This document shows, in pieces, positions 1 to 9,799 of a stretch of 37,564 bases of DNA. Below the pieces are notes generated by a model, which was given only the letters and a program-made list of their open reading frames with translations, had not been told where the DNA came from and ran no database searches. The translations under genes and the position numbers were made by a program. Source of the DNA: Kitasatospora sp. MAP5-34 (GTDB lineage Bacteria; Actinomycetota; Actinomycetes; Streptomycetales; Streptomycetaceae). How positions within the stretch are numbered: position 1 is the stretch's first letter; each line of letters opens with the position of its first letter. The stretch lies in contig NZ_JARXZC010000053.1 of NCBI RefSeq assembly GCF_029894335.1, positions 1-37,564 of the forward strand, written 5' to 3'.

Positions 1-2
1 CC

Positions 3-1877
3 GCCCGCTCCCGGACCTCAGTGGGGTATGGCTTCCTCATAACGGACTCGATCCTTCCAAGAGAAGGAGTCTCGGTCAAACCCGCAGCGGTTCAGTTTGA
101 GCCAGTGATCCGTGCTGACATCGCATCACAAGTAGGCGCGGAACTGTCGCATGCGGAGCGGGTCGATGATCGAATGGGCTCGCCATATGGGCGCCGCCTG
201 GCCACCGCGGTCTACCTTTACTCCCTCACGCGTGACGTGCCGGGCGTCCAGCCACCCGAGCTGTTCGGCGCGTCGCTCGTCCCTGGAGACGACCCGAACT
301 TGCTTCAGAAGGCTCTCGATGGTCTCGAGACCGCCTGCTGGTATCTGCACGCCGATGTGCGCGGCTACCGATTCTCGACCGAGGCATCCTTGGTGAAACT
401 GATCCAGGAGGCCGAGAGTGAGATAAGCGTTACTAAGGCGCGCACCAAGGCGACGAAGATCCTCACAGACCAGTTCCGCGACAGCACGCTCAAGGTGCGC
501 CGACACTGGGACGATGCCAAGGTTCCGGACAATGCCGAGGACGCCTGGCTCGTGGTCATGCACTGGGACGACTTCGGTGACCCACGCGGCGTGCTCCCTC
601 ACGGCGCCATTCCTTCCAAGATCCAGGAACTGTGGGAGCGGACTCCGTCAGGCGGAGTCCGCGAGTACCGGAATCGGTTGGTGGTACTGGCGCCATCATC
701 GGGCTCGCATGATGCGATGGTCCGCGCCGTGAAGACACACCTCGCACTCGAAGAGCTCTCCACGAGTTCCGATACGCTTGGCGCCCTGACTCCTGAAAAG
801 CGTGCCGAGCTCAAGGACAAGGCCAAGGAATCGGCGCTCATTGCTCGGGTCGCTGTCTGCAACCACGTGAACGTCCTGTACGTGCCCATGCCCCAGGGTC
901 TCGAAGCAGTGCAACTGGATCAGGTCACGACCTCTTCGGTATGGCCCAACCAGACTGATGCAATCCTGAGTCGGCTTGCTGCGATGGAGAAGACGCTCCG
1001 CGCCGGGGACAAGGCAATCGACCCAGCTCATGTGAAAAGCAAGCTTGGCGATCTGATGAACCGGCCGCAACCAACCGAGGAACTAGTCAGGGCATTCGCC
1101 AGGCGCCCAGATCTCAAGATGGTCTTCGACCGGGCCCAGCTTGTCTCCCTGATCAGTGCCGGCGTCCGCAACGGAGTATGGGAGTACCAGGACCCAGACC
1201 GTGGCCACGATGGCTGGGCAACCAAGGAGCGCCCCGGAGCAAGCATCCGCCTAGCGGCTGACGTCCTCTTGCACCCGCCCGGTTCCGCTCCATCGCCAGC
1301 CGAACAGGCGTGCCCTCTTTGCGACACCGTCCATCCCGGACGCGGATGCCCGGACGAAGCCCTCAACGGCACTCCGGGAGGCGGCACCCAGCTCGGCCTG
1401 CAGCCAGCCAAACCCTCTGTGTTCAACGGAACCGGCGCGGCCGGGAGCGCCTTCGCTCAGGCTCGTGGCGCAGCGGCGGATTTGCAGCGCGAAAGTCTCC
1501 GGAAGCTGAAGATCGAGATCGATCACCTGGGAGCTGGAGGCGGCCCGGAGCTGCTACGCCTCCACTCCATCGTGCCCGCAGCGACTTTGGGCGCGGATCT
1601 GACCTACGACGTGGATGTAATTGTCACTCTCGGCGACGGACCGCAGCACACGGCCAAGGTCTCCTATTTGGGCGCTCCTGGAGACTACGCTCCACTCCGA
1701 GAGGCCCTCAAGCAGTTGCTCGGACCTCGCGAGTCAGTCCTCAAGGCAGCGGTAACTGCCGTTTTCGCGGTGCCGCTCCCCTTGTCTGGGGACGCAGTGG
1801 AACGCTTCGCTCAGGCTGCGCGAGACACTGGTCCAACCAAGTGCAGAATCTCAATGCACACTGAGAGTGACGAATGA
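3..1877 (+). CDS. DUF499-type ATPase, C-terminal part (5' end outside window)
   Basis: The reading frame is open to the left edge, so only the C-terminal ~625 residues are present. DUF499 proteins are large (about 1000-1100 aa) P-loop ATPases, so the Walker motifs should lie upstream of this window. What is visible is an alpha/beta region with a conserved-looking stretch (AWLVVMHWDDFGDPRG, then RNRLVVLAPSSG) and a probable small zinc site at nt 1309-1350 with CPLCDTVHPGRGCP spacing. The stop overlaps the next start by 4 bases, and a DUF1156 methylase and a PLD-helicase follow on the same strand. That gene order is characteristic of helicase-methylase-ATPase defence islands related to DISARM. 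Family assignment rests mainly on this context and on the C-terminal look; the ATPase core itself cannot be seen. Confidence 0.7.
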   Translation, partial: ARSRTSVGYGFLITDSILPREGVSVKPAAVQFEPVIRADIASQVGAELSHAERVDDRMGSPYGRRLATAVYLYSLTRDVPGVQPPELFGASLVPGDDPNLLQKALDGLETACWYLHADVRGYRFSTEASLVKLIQEAESEISVTKARTKATKILTDQFRDSTLKVRRHWDDAKVPDNAEDAWLVVMHWDDFGDPRGVLPHGAIPSKIQELWERTPSGGVREYRNRLVVLAPSSGSHDAMVRAVKTHLALEELSTSSDTLGALTPEKRAELKDKAKESALIARVAVCNHVNVLYVPMPQGLEAVQLDQVTTSSVWPNQTDAILSRLAAMEKTLRAGDKAIDPAHVKSKLGDLMNRPQPTEELVRAFARRPDLKMVFDRAQLVSLISAGVRNGVWEYQDPDRGHDGWATKERPGASIRLAADVLLHPPGSAPSPAEQACPLCDTVHPGRGCPDEALNGTPGGGTQLGLQPAKPSVFNGTGAAGSAFAQARGAAADLQRESLRKLKIEIDHLGAGGGPELLRLHSIVPAATLGADLTYDVDVIVTLGDGPQHTAKVSYLGAPGDYAPLREALKQLLGPRESVLKAAVTAVFAVPLPLSGDAVERFAQAARDTGPTKCRISMHTESDE

Positions 1878-2287
1878 GTCGAGCCGAGCAGTACACCTGT
1901 CTAATTACCCGCGATGAGGATGGACGCATCGTCGCCGTGGATGTCGACGCAGACGATCTTGACGGCGGCCACCGCACCATCCACGTCAACGGCGGCCGCG
2001 CGACGCACATCGCTGCACCGCTCCAGGACGTGCTACGTGCCGCCGGTTTTCGTGGCCGGGAGTGGACTTCGCGCAAGCCGCTTGAACTCGACCCGATGCT
2101 CGGGGCTCACGCCGAACTACTGCTGCGCGCGGTAAAACCGCTCCGCCGGACCGATCGCATCGTGGATATCGCCGAGGGTGTAGCAGGAATGAGCCGAGAG
2201 GAGGCGGCGTACTGGCACGCTCAGGTGCAGCACCGCCATGGCCTCAAGGCGCTGCGCATCCTCCTAGATGGCGGAAAGCGGCGGTGA
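1874..2287 (+). CDS. Small hypothetical protein of the DUF499/DUF1156 cassette
   Basis: A 137-aa soluble protein starting at an ATGA overlap with the DUF499 stop, so it is almost certainly translationally coupled to it. The N-terminal half is beta-rich and acidic (VDVDADDLDGG). The C-terminal half is helical and basic, ending LLDGGKRR. There is no signal peptide, membrane segment or catalytic motif that I recognise. Small proteins in this slot are common in DUF499/DUF1156 islands, so an accessory or complex-stabilising role is an inference from position only. A gap of about 190 bp follows before the methylase. Confidence 0.7.
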   Translation: MSRAEQYTCLITRDEDGRIVAVDVDADDLDGGHRTIHVNGGRATHIAAPLQDVLRAAGFRGREWTSRKPLELDPMLGAHAELLLRAVKPLRRTDRIVDIAEGVAGMSREEAAYWHAQVQHRHGLKALRILLDGGKRR

Positions 2288-2478
2288 TTTTGCTGCGTAG
2301 GTGCGGGCCACTGAGGAATGCACCCCGTTCTATAGGCCAGCCCGAATCAGCAACGGGATACCTTGAGCGCGATCAACAGATCCTGCCTAGACGTGCGGCG
2401 AGTCATCCGGCAGGAAATGTGCATCACTAATCCTAAAGCAATCAATATCAATTCACAGGATCAAATGGAGGACGCCCG
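2288..2478 (+). promoter_or_regulatory. AT-rich gap ahead of the DUF1156 methylase
   Basis: A 191-bp non-coding stretch. Its right part (about 2425-2462) is much richer in A/T than anything nearby, which makes it the best place for an internal promoter of the methylase-helicase pair. A GGAGG Shine-Dalgarno at 2467-2471 sits 7 bases before the GTG start at 2479. I cannot assign clear -35/-10 hexamers. Confidence 0.35.
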
Positions 2479-5433
2479 GTGAACCGGAGCCTGATCGAGC
2501 AGTGGTTGCCGGTAGCGCCGATCGGAATCGAGAGCATTCGTGAGCGCTCGACATTCACCGCACTTCCTCCCTCTTTCGCCCTCCACGTATGGTGGGCGCG
2601 GCGGCCTCTCATCGCCAGCCGCGCGGCTATCGTTGCGTCCGTCCTTCCGGCTTGGCCCTCGGAGGAAGAGACATCTCGGGATCCGGAGGCAGCTCGCGTA
2701 CTGAAGGAGCTCGCCGCAGAATTTCCCGGCGGAGAACCCGAATATCACAGCTGGTATATCCGATCTCTCGGCATTCATGGAGATGCAGTTGCCGGCTGGA
2801 ATGCGATCCAAGCAGCCAAGGCTCGAGGAACTAAGACCGAAGGCAATGCTTACGGATACGATCGCGCTTTCACGTCCAGCCCCGACACTAAGACAATTGA
2901 GCGAATCAAAAGACTTTCCGCTCTGCGGACCGGCGAGGATGCCAACAATAATGGAAATCTGGTAGTTCTCGACCCATTCTCCGGCGGCGGATCAATCCCA
3001 TTCGAATCATCTCGATACGGATTCGACACCATTGCGAATGAATTGAATCCTGTTGCTACGGCAATCTTGCAGGGAACTGTGGTATTGCCTGCCGAGCAGG
3101 GGCCAGAATTCGTTGGGCTTATCAGGACGTGGGGCGGGCGTTGGTGCGATAGAGTGCGCAAGCGCCTGGAGGAATTCTTTCCAATCCAGCATGCGGACGA
3201 ACGTCCAGCTTTCATTTGGGCACACACGGTCCCCTGTCCAACGACAGGACGGCCGACGCCACTTTGTCCAGACTTCTGGCTTGCACGAGGCAACTCGGGT
3301 CGAAGTATTGCGATCAAGCTTGACGTAGACAAGCAGGCTGGAAGCTATGAGCTAGCCATTGCCGAAGGCGAAGAGGCAAAGCAATGGGGGGACCGATCCA
3401 CATACAAACGCGGCGGGGCCACCAGCATTTGGACGGATGAAACATTCTCGGGCGACTATATCCGAGAGATGGCGTCAGAGGGCCGACTGGGACAGATGCT
3501 GCTGGCGGTCTCCATCGCTCGGGATAGCGTGAGGGGTCGACAGTTTCGCGCTCCAACGCCGGGTGATCTAGAGGCAGTCAATGCCGCCGATCGAGAGCTG
3601 GAGCGGCGACTGCCCGGCTGGGAGATCGCCGACCTGGTCCCGAACGACGCAATTGATAGCGTATCGAACTATGATCGCGGACACCGCATGTACGGGATGA
3701 GTCAGTGGTCTGACTTCTTTTCTCGGCGCCAGCTGCTTACCAACGTAACCGCTCTCGAGGAGCTCAACAATCTCGTCGGTGAGGCGCGTCGCGAACTTGG
3801 AGAAGAAACAGGCGCTGCTCTAGGGCTGTATCTGGCACTGGCGCTAGATAGGGCATGTGATTACAACGGGCGCCAGTGCAGTTGGGATGCGACGCGGCTC
3901 AAGGTCCGCAACACGTTTGATAAGCACAACTTTAATTTCAAATGGGCCTTCGCGGAATTTGATGGCGCCCACTCACTGCTACCTTGGTCGATCAAGCAGC
4001 TGGAGCGCGTTTACTCCGGGATGTGCAAGCTAGCGGTGCAAGGTGCGACCCTAGACGATCAACGGGAGCGCCGCGCTCAAGCCCGGATCATTCGAGGATC
4101 GGCCACGTCCTTGCCACTTCCGGATGCATCTGTTGATGCCGTGGTAACCGACCCTCCATACTATGACAATGTCATGTATGCGGAGATCTCAGACTATTTT
4201 TATGCCTGGCTCAAGCGGTCGCTGCGGGATGTGTGGCCACAGTTTACTGACCTCGTTACGACCGACAAGCATTCAGAAGCGGTAGCGAATCAAGCCCTCT
4301 TCAAGGATGTTGCCGCTGCAGCTAAGCGCGGCAGCCTAAAGAAGAGTGGCGCCAAGAGTGCAGCGCAGCTTGCTGACGAGCGCTATGAAGATCTACTCAA
4401 ACAGTCCTTCCGTGAGGCCCACCGCGTTCTGAAGTCTTCTGGCATCCTTACTGTAATGTTCACGCACAAGCGCATTGACGCCTGGGACACGCTAGGTGCA
4501 GCCCTTCTCGATGCGGGATTTTCAATCGATGCCTCCTGGCCTGTACAGACCGAGAGCGAGCATTCGCTCCACCAAGCGAAGAAGAATTCAGCTGCGTCAA
4601 CGATTTTCCTGGCTTGCCGCAAGCGAGCTGGCAGCGAGCCAGCCTACTGGTCCGACATCCGGCGCGACGTCGAGCGAGCCGCAGAAGAGGCAGCTACCCG
4701 TTTCGCCTCACAAGGAATGACAGGCGTGGACCTGACCATCGCCACTTATGGTCCCGTACTGTCAGTGCTGTCTGACCGGTGGCCCGTCTTTACTGGCGAG
4801 CTCGACAACGACGGCAACCCTGAGGTCCTGCGACCCGATGCCGCCCTCGACCTCGCGCGTGAGAAGGTCGCTTCGCTAAAGAAGCGGGAGCTGCTTGGCG
4901 GCCGAGACATCGACTTCGACAGGATCACCGACTGGTACTTGCTCGCATGGAGCGACTTCGCGGCTGCCGAGTTTCCGTATGACGAGGCCCGCAAGCTCTC
5001 CATTGCGACCCATCTAGAGCTCGACGATCTCGCCAAGCGGCACAAGGTGGTCAAGGCATCAAGCGGCAGCGTTACCTTGCTTACGCCGGCGCAACGAGTC
5101 ACAGCTGGAGCGCTTGACCCGGACGCCACGGATTACGAGACCTGGCTTGATCGGCTGCACGCTCTGATGTCTCTCTACGACTCGGATGGTCTCGGTGCGG
5201 CAAAAGCTTGGTTGAACCGCACTGGTCTCGCAGACGACAGCACCTTTGCAGAGGTCGTTCGTGCCGCACTGCACGCGATTCCACGGGTAAAGGACAAGGG
5301 TGCTTTCGCCCGCCCTGAGGCGCGGGTTCTGGACAGCCTCCGAGCGGCGCTGTTCGATCACATTGAGCCGCCTGCCGACGAGGTGGAGCCTATCGTCCAG
5401 CATGAGCAGCAGACCTTTGGCTTCGATGTCTGA
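2479..5433 (+). CDS. DUF1156-containing DNA methylase
   Basis: A 984-aa S-adenosylmethionine-dependent DNA methylase, probably an adenine or cytosine-N4 modifier. The N-terminal DUF1156 signature is clear: IEQWLPVAPIG at residues 4-14, then LHVWWARRPLIASRA at about 35-50. The SAM-binding motif DPFSGGGS is at 165-172 and the catalytic DPPY at 558-561, followed by a conserved aromatic stretch (YDNVMYAEISDYFYAW). The large separation between motifs is normal for this family. The GTG start is set by GGAGG 7 bases upstream. Base composition of the first two thirds is noticeably lower in GC than adjacent genes, suggesting separate origin. It probably marks host DNA so that the helicase/ATPase partners spare self, by analogy with DISARM-like systems; this role is inferred. 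Confidence 0.9.
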   Translation: MNRSLIEQWLPVAPIGIESIRERSTFTALPPSFALHVWWARRPLIASRAAIVASVLPAWPSEEETSRDPEAARVLKELAAEFPGGEPEYHSWYIRSLGIHGDAVAGWNAIQAAKARGTKTEGNAYGYDRAFTSSPDTKTIERIKRLSALRTGEDANNNGNLVVLDPFSGGGSIPFESSRYGFDTIANELNPVATAILQGTVVLPAEQGPEFVGLIRTWGGRWCDRVRKRLEEFFPIQHADERPAFIWAHTVPCPTTGRPTPLCPDFWLARGNSGRSIAIKLDVDKQAGSYELAIAEGEEAKQWGDRSTYKRGGATSIWTDETFSGDYIREMASEGRLGQMLLAVSIARDSVRGRQFRAPTPGDLEAVNAADRELERRLPGWEIADLVPNDAIDSVSNYDRGHRMYGMSQWSDFFSRRQLLTNVTALEELNNLVGEARRELGEETGAALGLYLALALDRACDYNGRQCSWDATRLKVRNTFDKHNFNFKWAFAEFDGAHSLLPWSIKQLERVYSGMCKLAVQGATLDDQRERRAQARIIRGSATSLPLPDASVDAVVTDPPYYDNVMYAEISDYFYAWLKRSLRDVWPQFTDLVTTDKHSEAVANQALFKDVAAAAKRGSLKKSGAKSAAQLADERYEDLLKQSFREAHRVLKSSGILTVMFTHKRIDAWDTLGAALLDAGFSIDASWPVQTESEHSLHQAKKNSAASTIFLACRKRAGSEPAYWSDIRRDVERAAEEAATRFASQGMTGVDLTIATYGPVLSVLSDRWPVFTGELDNDGNPEVLRPDAALDLAREKVASLKKRELLGGRDIDFDRITDWYLLAWSDFAAAEFPYDEARKLSIATHLELDDLAKRHKVVKASSGSVTLLTPAQRVTAGALDPDATDYETWLDRLHALMSLYDSDGLGAAKAWLNRTGLADDSTFAEVVRAALHAIPRVKDKGAFARPEARVLDSLRAALFDHIEPPADEVEPIVQHEQQTFGFDV

Positions 5434-5443
5434 GGGCAAGGGT

Positions 5444-8400
5444 ATGACGACGCCTGGGTTGAGAGGATTGGACCTTAAGCCAGGATATGACTCCAGCGAC
5501 CGCGTGTTGGAGGTTTTCTACATTCCGGCACTGTCGCGATCAGTGCATTATGACCGCTCGGTTGGGTATTTCCGCTCCTCCTCGCTTAGTGTCGCCGCGC
5601 GTGGCCTGTCCCGCTTCATCAACGGTGGCGGACGTGTGCGCCTTCTGTGTGGCGCCGAAGTCAGGTCTGAGGACCGAGATGCACTCCTGGGCCTGGCCGG
5701 GATCGGCCCGGCATTTGCCAAGAAGCTCGCGGATGCGCTGGTCACTGAGTCCGAAGTGGATCGACGTCGCCTCGAGGTGCTTGCCTGGATGGCGAAGATG
5801 GGGCGCCTCGAAGTACGAATTGCGATTCCAGTTGACAATGACGGGACACCTATCGTCGGTGGCAACATGGATCCCTACTTCCACGAGAAGATCGGTGTCC
5901 TTCGCGACGTGGCTGGCAACGGCGTCGCCTTCCAAGGGTCGGTCAATGAGTCAGCCCAGGCGTGGACACGTAACTTCGAGTCGTTCTCTGTCTATCCCTC
6001 ATGGACCGAGGGAGCCACGTACTTCAGTCACTGGGCATTGAAGTTCGAGGAGCATTGGGCTGGCCGGATGGTCGGCTTCAAGGTGTACGCGCTCCCAGAT
6101 GCCGCCTCAGAGCGCCTGTTGAGCATGGCGCCGGACGTGATGCCTGGAGAAAGGGATCCGGAAGAGCCAGAGCCGATGGGTGACGATGCTGTTGTCGCCC
6201 GCTACCTGCAGGTGGCACCCGCCCTCGTGGGAGCAGAGGCTCTTCCAGTGGCAACGACGGGACTGACGCTGTTCCCCCACCAGCAGCAGGTAGTTGAACG
6301 GCTTGCCGGTCTCTACCCTCGCTCCTGGCTGCTCGCGGACGAGGTCGGTCTCGGCAAGACAATCTCGGCCGGCATGTCATTGCGTAGGCTCTTGCTTTCC
6401 AAGCGAGTTCGACGGGCCCTGATTCTGGCGCCCGCGAATGTGTGTCGCCAGTGGCAGGACGAGCTGTTCGAAAAGTTCGGGCTGTGGGTTCCCCGTCTTG
6501 AGGGTGGCAAGATCTACGGTGCTCACCCTGATGACGTGCGCAGTGTCGTCCCCGGGGTGAACCCGTGGGAGTCCGAGCCAGTACTGATCGCCTCGAGTCA
6601 TCTGGCACGTCGTCCGGTCGAACAGGAGCGTCTCCTTGCGGCCGGCCCGTACGACCTCGTGATTGTGGATGAGGCACACCATGCTCGCCGTACGCACATT
6701 GATGAGGACGAATATCGCCCCGGTCGCCTCCTGGAACTGCTGGATCGCATCACACAACGCGGAGCAGCCAAAGCACTCTGGTTACTGACTGCGACGCCAA
6801 TGCAGGTTTCCCCAATCGAGCTGCGCGACCTACTTATCCACGTAGGCCTACAGGGCCCTCTGGCCAGTCCACATGCCTTCGAGAGGTACTTCCGAGAAGT
6901 CGGCAGGGGCGATGGTCCCAACGACCGCAGAACGGCTTGGGCGTGGTTGGACAATACCCTGCGTGATACGCCTCGGCTGCCGCGTACCGCTGCTGAGGAG
7001 GCGGTCCTGCAGGGTATCCGAGATCAAATTGGTCCGGTAGCGGCAGCCCGAATCGAGAAGTTCGGCACAGGAGACTTGCCTGGAGAGGAAATCGCTCAGG
7101 AGCTGACGCTCAGCGGACGCGCTGCCTTGCGGGAGTGGCTTTCTCTGCTCAGCCCTGTCGGTCAGTTCGTTACTCGTCATAGCCGTGAGACGTTGAAGCT
7201 CTACCGGGATCGTGGCCTCCTTACGGAGAACCTGGCTGATCGGGATACTCAGCCCGTCGTCATCCCCTTCACCCCCGAGGAACAGGAACTCTACAATGAG
7301 CTCGACGACCTCATCGACCGGCTCATGTCTGCTCATGGAAGCAGGCGTGGTGCAGGCTTTGTCCTCACCGTATATCGCCGTCGCCTAACCTCGTCCTGGG
7401 CTGCGATCCAGATGACCTTGACGAAACGACTCAACCGGGAGGCGCTAGCGCTCGACGACGACCAGGCGGCGGAAGAATTCGAGGAGGCATGGGGTGACAC
7501 TGGTCCAGATAGCGGGCTGGAGACTGGAGAGGGGCATCAAGTCAGTGACGCTCAGGCGCTACCGCTGACGTCGACCGAAATAGAGGACATCCGAGGGTAC
7601 ATCGACCGGATGAAGAATGTCCCGGATTCGAAGTTTGACCGATTGCGCTCTGATCTGGACTCTGCCCGTGGGCGGGGACATTCAGCCATTGTCTTCACCC
7701 AGTACACTGATACGCTTCTCAGCCTCCGGGACCGGTTGGTCGGCGCCTATCGATCACAGTTGGCGACGTTTACAGGGCAGGGTGGACAGGTCTTCCGTGA
7801 ACACGAGGGCTGGGTCGACATCTCCAAGCGTGACTTGGTTGACGCTGTGCGATCCGGCCGCGTGACCGTCCTGTTGGCCAATGATGCGGCCAGTGAGGGT
7901 CTCAACCTCCAGGCGTGCAGCTTTCTGATCAACTACGACATGCCGTGGAACCCGATGCGTGTAGAGCAGCGTATCGGACGAGTCGATCGCCTCGGTCAGG
8001 CGCGTGACGTTGTACACATCCGAAGCTATTTTATTCCCAACACTGTTGAGCAAGACGTTTACGCGGCACTTTCCGGTCGAATCGACAACTTTCGTCAGCT
8101 ACTTGGTCAGCTCCAGCCTATTCTCGGCGCGACCGAGCACGCGTTCCAGACGATCTTCAAAGCACCCAGGAGCGAGAGGGTATCGGCTCAACAACAAGCC
8201 ATCCGCGAGCTGGTTAATCAGATCGACGTGGTCCGGCAGGAAGGTGTCAGCTTCGGATCCGAGGATGCAATGCCGCTACCCGCGCACGCCCCTTCCCCCG
8301 TCGCATTGGAAGACCTGCGCGAGGTGCTCTTTGAGCGGTTCGGTGCAGTGCTCGATGCGGCCGGTCGGCCAGTCACATCTGACCCCTCACGGACGTCACG

Positions 8401-9040
8401 TGATGGAGAGAGCTGGACGGCACTGGCGACGTATGGTCATCCGGCCCTGAGCGAAGTGCTCGCCCGTAGGGCCGGAACCAGTCTTCCCGACGACAGCGCG
8501 CTGATCATCACCGGCGACGGGGCCTGGCCAAGTGTTGCAGTGCGTGCTGACCGCACTCCGCCCACTCTGGTGCTGGGGCTGAAAGACGTTGACGGTCTGG
8601 GTGCTGCGGCCGCACGTGGCGAGGCTGAAGAGACTGCCAATACCATCAGAATCAATGCTGCATCAGAACAAAGGTCCTACGAAGAGGCTCTCGCCACCAC
8701 TCGGAGGCAGCAAGCGCTAGAGGGAATCCGAGCGAAATTCGTCGCCTTGATGCATGAGGCATTGGCTGCTGGCTGTGCGGCCACGCGCTATGACGGAGGT
8801 GCTAGCGTCGATCCTCTGACAATCTGGTATGCCCTGACCACAGAAAGGACCTCGATGTGGGGCTACCTGGAGGCAACCCGCGTGAAGCTGAACGTGCCGC
8901 TCGCGAGCCTTACTCCGGCCCGTCTCAGCACCCAGTTCGAACCTATCTCTTCAGAGGCATGGGACGAGCAGCGTCGTCATCTGGGGATTCTTTTTGGCGA
9001 ATTGATGACGTCTATCCGAGCCGTCCTCCTCTCGCGGTGA
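5444..9040 (+). CDS. PLD-domain SNF2/DEAH helicase
   Basis: A 1198-aa protein with a phospholipase-D-like N-terminus (residues ~20-200; HEKIGVL with H147 and K149, then GSVNES) fused to a superfamily 2 SNF2-like helicase. Walker A GLGKT is at 302-306, DEAH at 409-412, the helicase C-terminal segment includes SEGLNLQACSFLINYD, and motif VI QRIGRVDRLGQ is at 842-852. A long C-terminal region of unknown fold follows. I chose ATG 5444, which has GAGGG 7 bases upstream; ATG 5426, overlapping the methylase stop, is the alternative. The gene follows the methylase directly and completes the helicase-methylase-ATPase set. It probably acts on incoming DNA as a translocase; whether the PLD part cuts DNA is unknown. 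Confidence 0.9.
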   Translation: MTTPGLRGLDLKPGYDSSDRVLEVFYIPALSRSVHYDRSVGYFRSSSLSVAARGLSRFINGGGRVRLLCGAEVRSEDRDALLGLAGIGPAFAKKLADALVTESEVDRRRLEVLAWMAKMGRLEVRIAIPVDNDGTPIVGGNMDPYFHEKIGVLRDVAGNGVAFQGSVNESAQAWTRNFESFSVYPSWTEGATYFSHWALKFEEHWAGRMVGFKVYALPDAASERLLSMAPDVMPGERDPEEPEPMGDDAVVARYLQVAPALVGAEALPVATTGLTLFPHQQQVVERLAGLYPRSWLLADEVGLGKTISAGMSLRRLLLSKRVRRALILAPANVCRQWQDELFEKFGLWVPRLEGGKIYGAHPDDVRSVVPGVNPWESEPVLIASSHLARRPVEQERLLAAGPYDLVIVDEAHHARRTHIDEDEYRPGRLLELLDRITQRGAAKALWLLTATPMQVSPIELRDLLIHVGLQGPLASPHAFERYFREVGRGDGPNDRRTAWAWLDNTLRDTPRLPRTAAEEAVLQGIRDQIGPVAAARIEKFGTGDLPGEEIAQELTLSGRAALREWLSLLSPVGQFVTRHSRETLKLYRDRGLLTENLADRDTQPVVIPFTPEEQELYNELDDLIDRLMSAHGSRRGAGFVLTVYRRRLTSSWAAIQMTLTKRLNREALALDDDQAAEEFEEAWGDTGPDSGLETGEGHQVSDAQALPLTSTEIEDIRGYIDRMKNVPDSKFDRLRSDLDSARGRGHSAIVFTQYTDTLLSLRDRLVGAYRSQLATFTGQGGQVFREHEGWVDISKRDLVDAVRSGRVTVLLANDAASEGLNLQACSFLINYDMPWNPMRVEQRIGRVDRLGQARDVVHIRSYFIPNTVEQDVYAALSGRIDNFRQLLGQLQPILGATEHAFQTIFKAPRSERVSAQQQAIRELVNQIDVVRQEGVSFGSEDAMPLPAHAPSPVALEDLREVLFERFGAVLDAAGRPVTSDPSRTSRDGESWTALATYGHPALSEVLARRAGTSLPDDSALIITGDGAWPSVAVRADRTPPTLVLGLKDVDGLGAAAARGEAEETANTIRINAASEQRSYEEALATTRRQQALEGIRAKFVALMHEALAAGCAATRYDGGASVDPLTIWYALTTERTSMWGYLEATRVKLNVPLASLTPARLSTQFEPISSEAWDEQRRHLGILFGELMTSIRAVLLSR

Positions 9041-9171
9041 GGGGTTCGGGCCGCGTCGGAGTTGCTCATCGCAACGACTTGAGTGGTCCACGCTGAGTTA
9101 TCACTGAGGTTCTGGCCAAGCCATCGATCGCCCAGAAGGCCGTAGGTCAGCGTTCGGCCGACACTGTTGCT

Positions 9172-9720
9172 GTGACTCTTCGATCAACTGATCCGGCAGC
9201 CCGAGACTGCCCCTCTGGCCTCGGTGCCGTGCGGCGCTTCGCTGAGGGGGACTCGGTGGAGGAGCTGACCTGCTTGCTGCATCGCGCATACGCCGATCAC
9301 GCCGCCGCTGGGCGGGTGTTCTTTGCTTCGCACCAGTCCGCGCAGGACACGGCCTACCGCCTTGGCAGGGGTGAGTGCTGGGTGGCGTTCCGGGGGAGCG
9401 CGATGGTGGCGACGGTGACGGTGGCGGCTCCTTTCGCGGCCCCGGAGGGGTACCCGGCCCCGGCGGGCGCGGGGTCGTTCTGGCAGCTGGCTGTGGAGCT
9501 GTCGCAGCGGGGCACCGGGTTGGGGCAGCGGCTGCTGACGCTCGCGGAGGAGCGGATTGCCCAGTTGGGTTCCGGACAGGTGGTGATCGACACGTCGTCC
9601 GAGGCGACCAAGCTGGTCGGTTGGTACCGCCGGCGTGGCTACGTGCCGGTGGGCACGTGGCGGTGGGACGTCACCAACTACGACAGCGTCGTCCTGATGA
9701 AAGACCTGTTGGCGCGCTGA
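9172..9720 (+). CDS. GNAT family N-acetyltransferase
   Basis: A 182-aa acetyltransferase-fold protein. The acetyl-CoA-binding motif A is seen as LSQRGTGLGQRLLTLAE (R/QxxGxG type) near residue 110-125. It is followed by the typical strand-helix IDTSSEATKLVGWYRRRGY and a C-terminal beta strand. The substrate is unknown. The start is uncertain: GTG 9172 gives the longest frame but has no convincing ribosome binding site, and GTG 9226 is possible. It is convergent with alaS and ends just before a strong bidirectional terminator. There is no evident functional link to the defence cassette 130 bp upstream. Confidence 0.85.
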   Translation: MTLRSTDPAARDCPSGLGAVRRFAEGDSVEELTCLLHRAYADHAAAGRVFFASHQSAQDTAYRLGRGECWVAFRGSAMVATVTVAAPFAAPEGYPAPAGAGSFWQLAVELSQRGTGLGQRLLTLAEERIAQLGSGQVVIDTSSEATKLVGWYRRRGYVPVGTWRWDVTNYDSVVLMKDLLAR

Positions 9721-9735
9721 TCGTGGTGGCGGGAG

Positions 9736-9783
9736 GCATGCTGCGGGCAGCGGCTCCGCCTGGGGCCGCTGCCCACAGCATGC
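9736..9783. terminator. Bidirectional terminator between the GNAT gene and alaS
   Basis: Long inverted repeat: GCATGCTG-x-GGGCAGCGGC pairs with GCCGCTGCCC-x-CAGCATGC, giving about 18 paired bases with one internal mismatch and a loop of about 10 nt. It lies in the 79-bp gap between two converging stop codons. Confidence 0.8.
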
Positions 9784-9799
9784 TCATGCACCTGGGCGT

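Noticed and set aside
9058..9076. Terminator after the helicase (GTTGC/GCAAC hairpin)
   Set aside because: Stem of only 5 bp and no supporting features; too weak.
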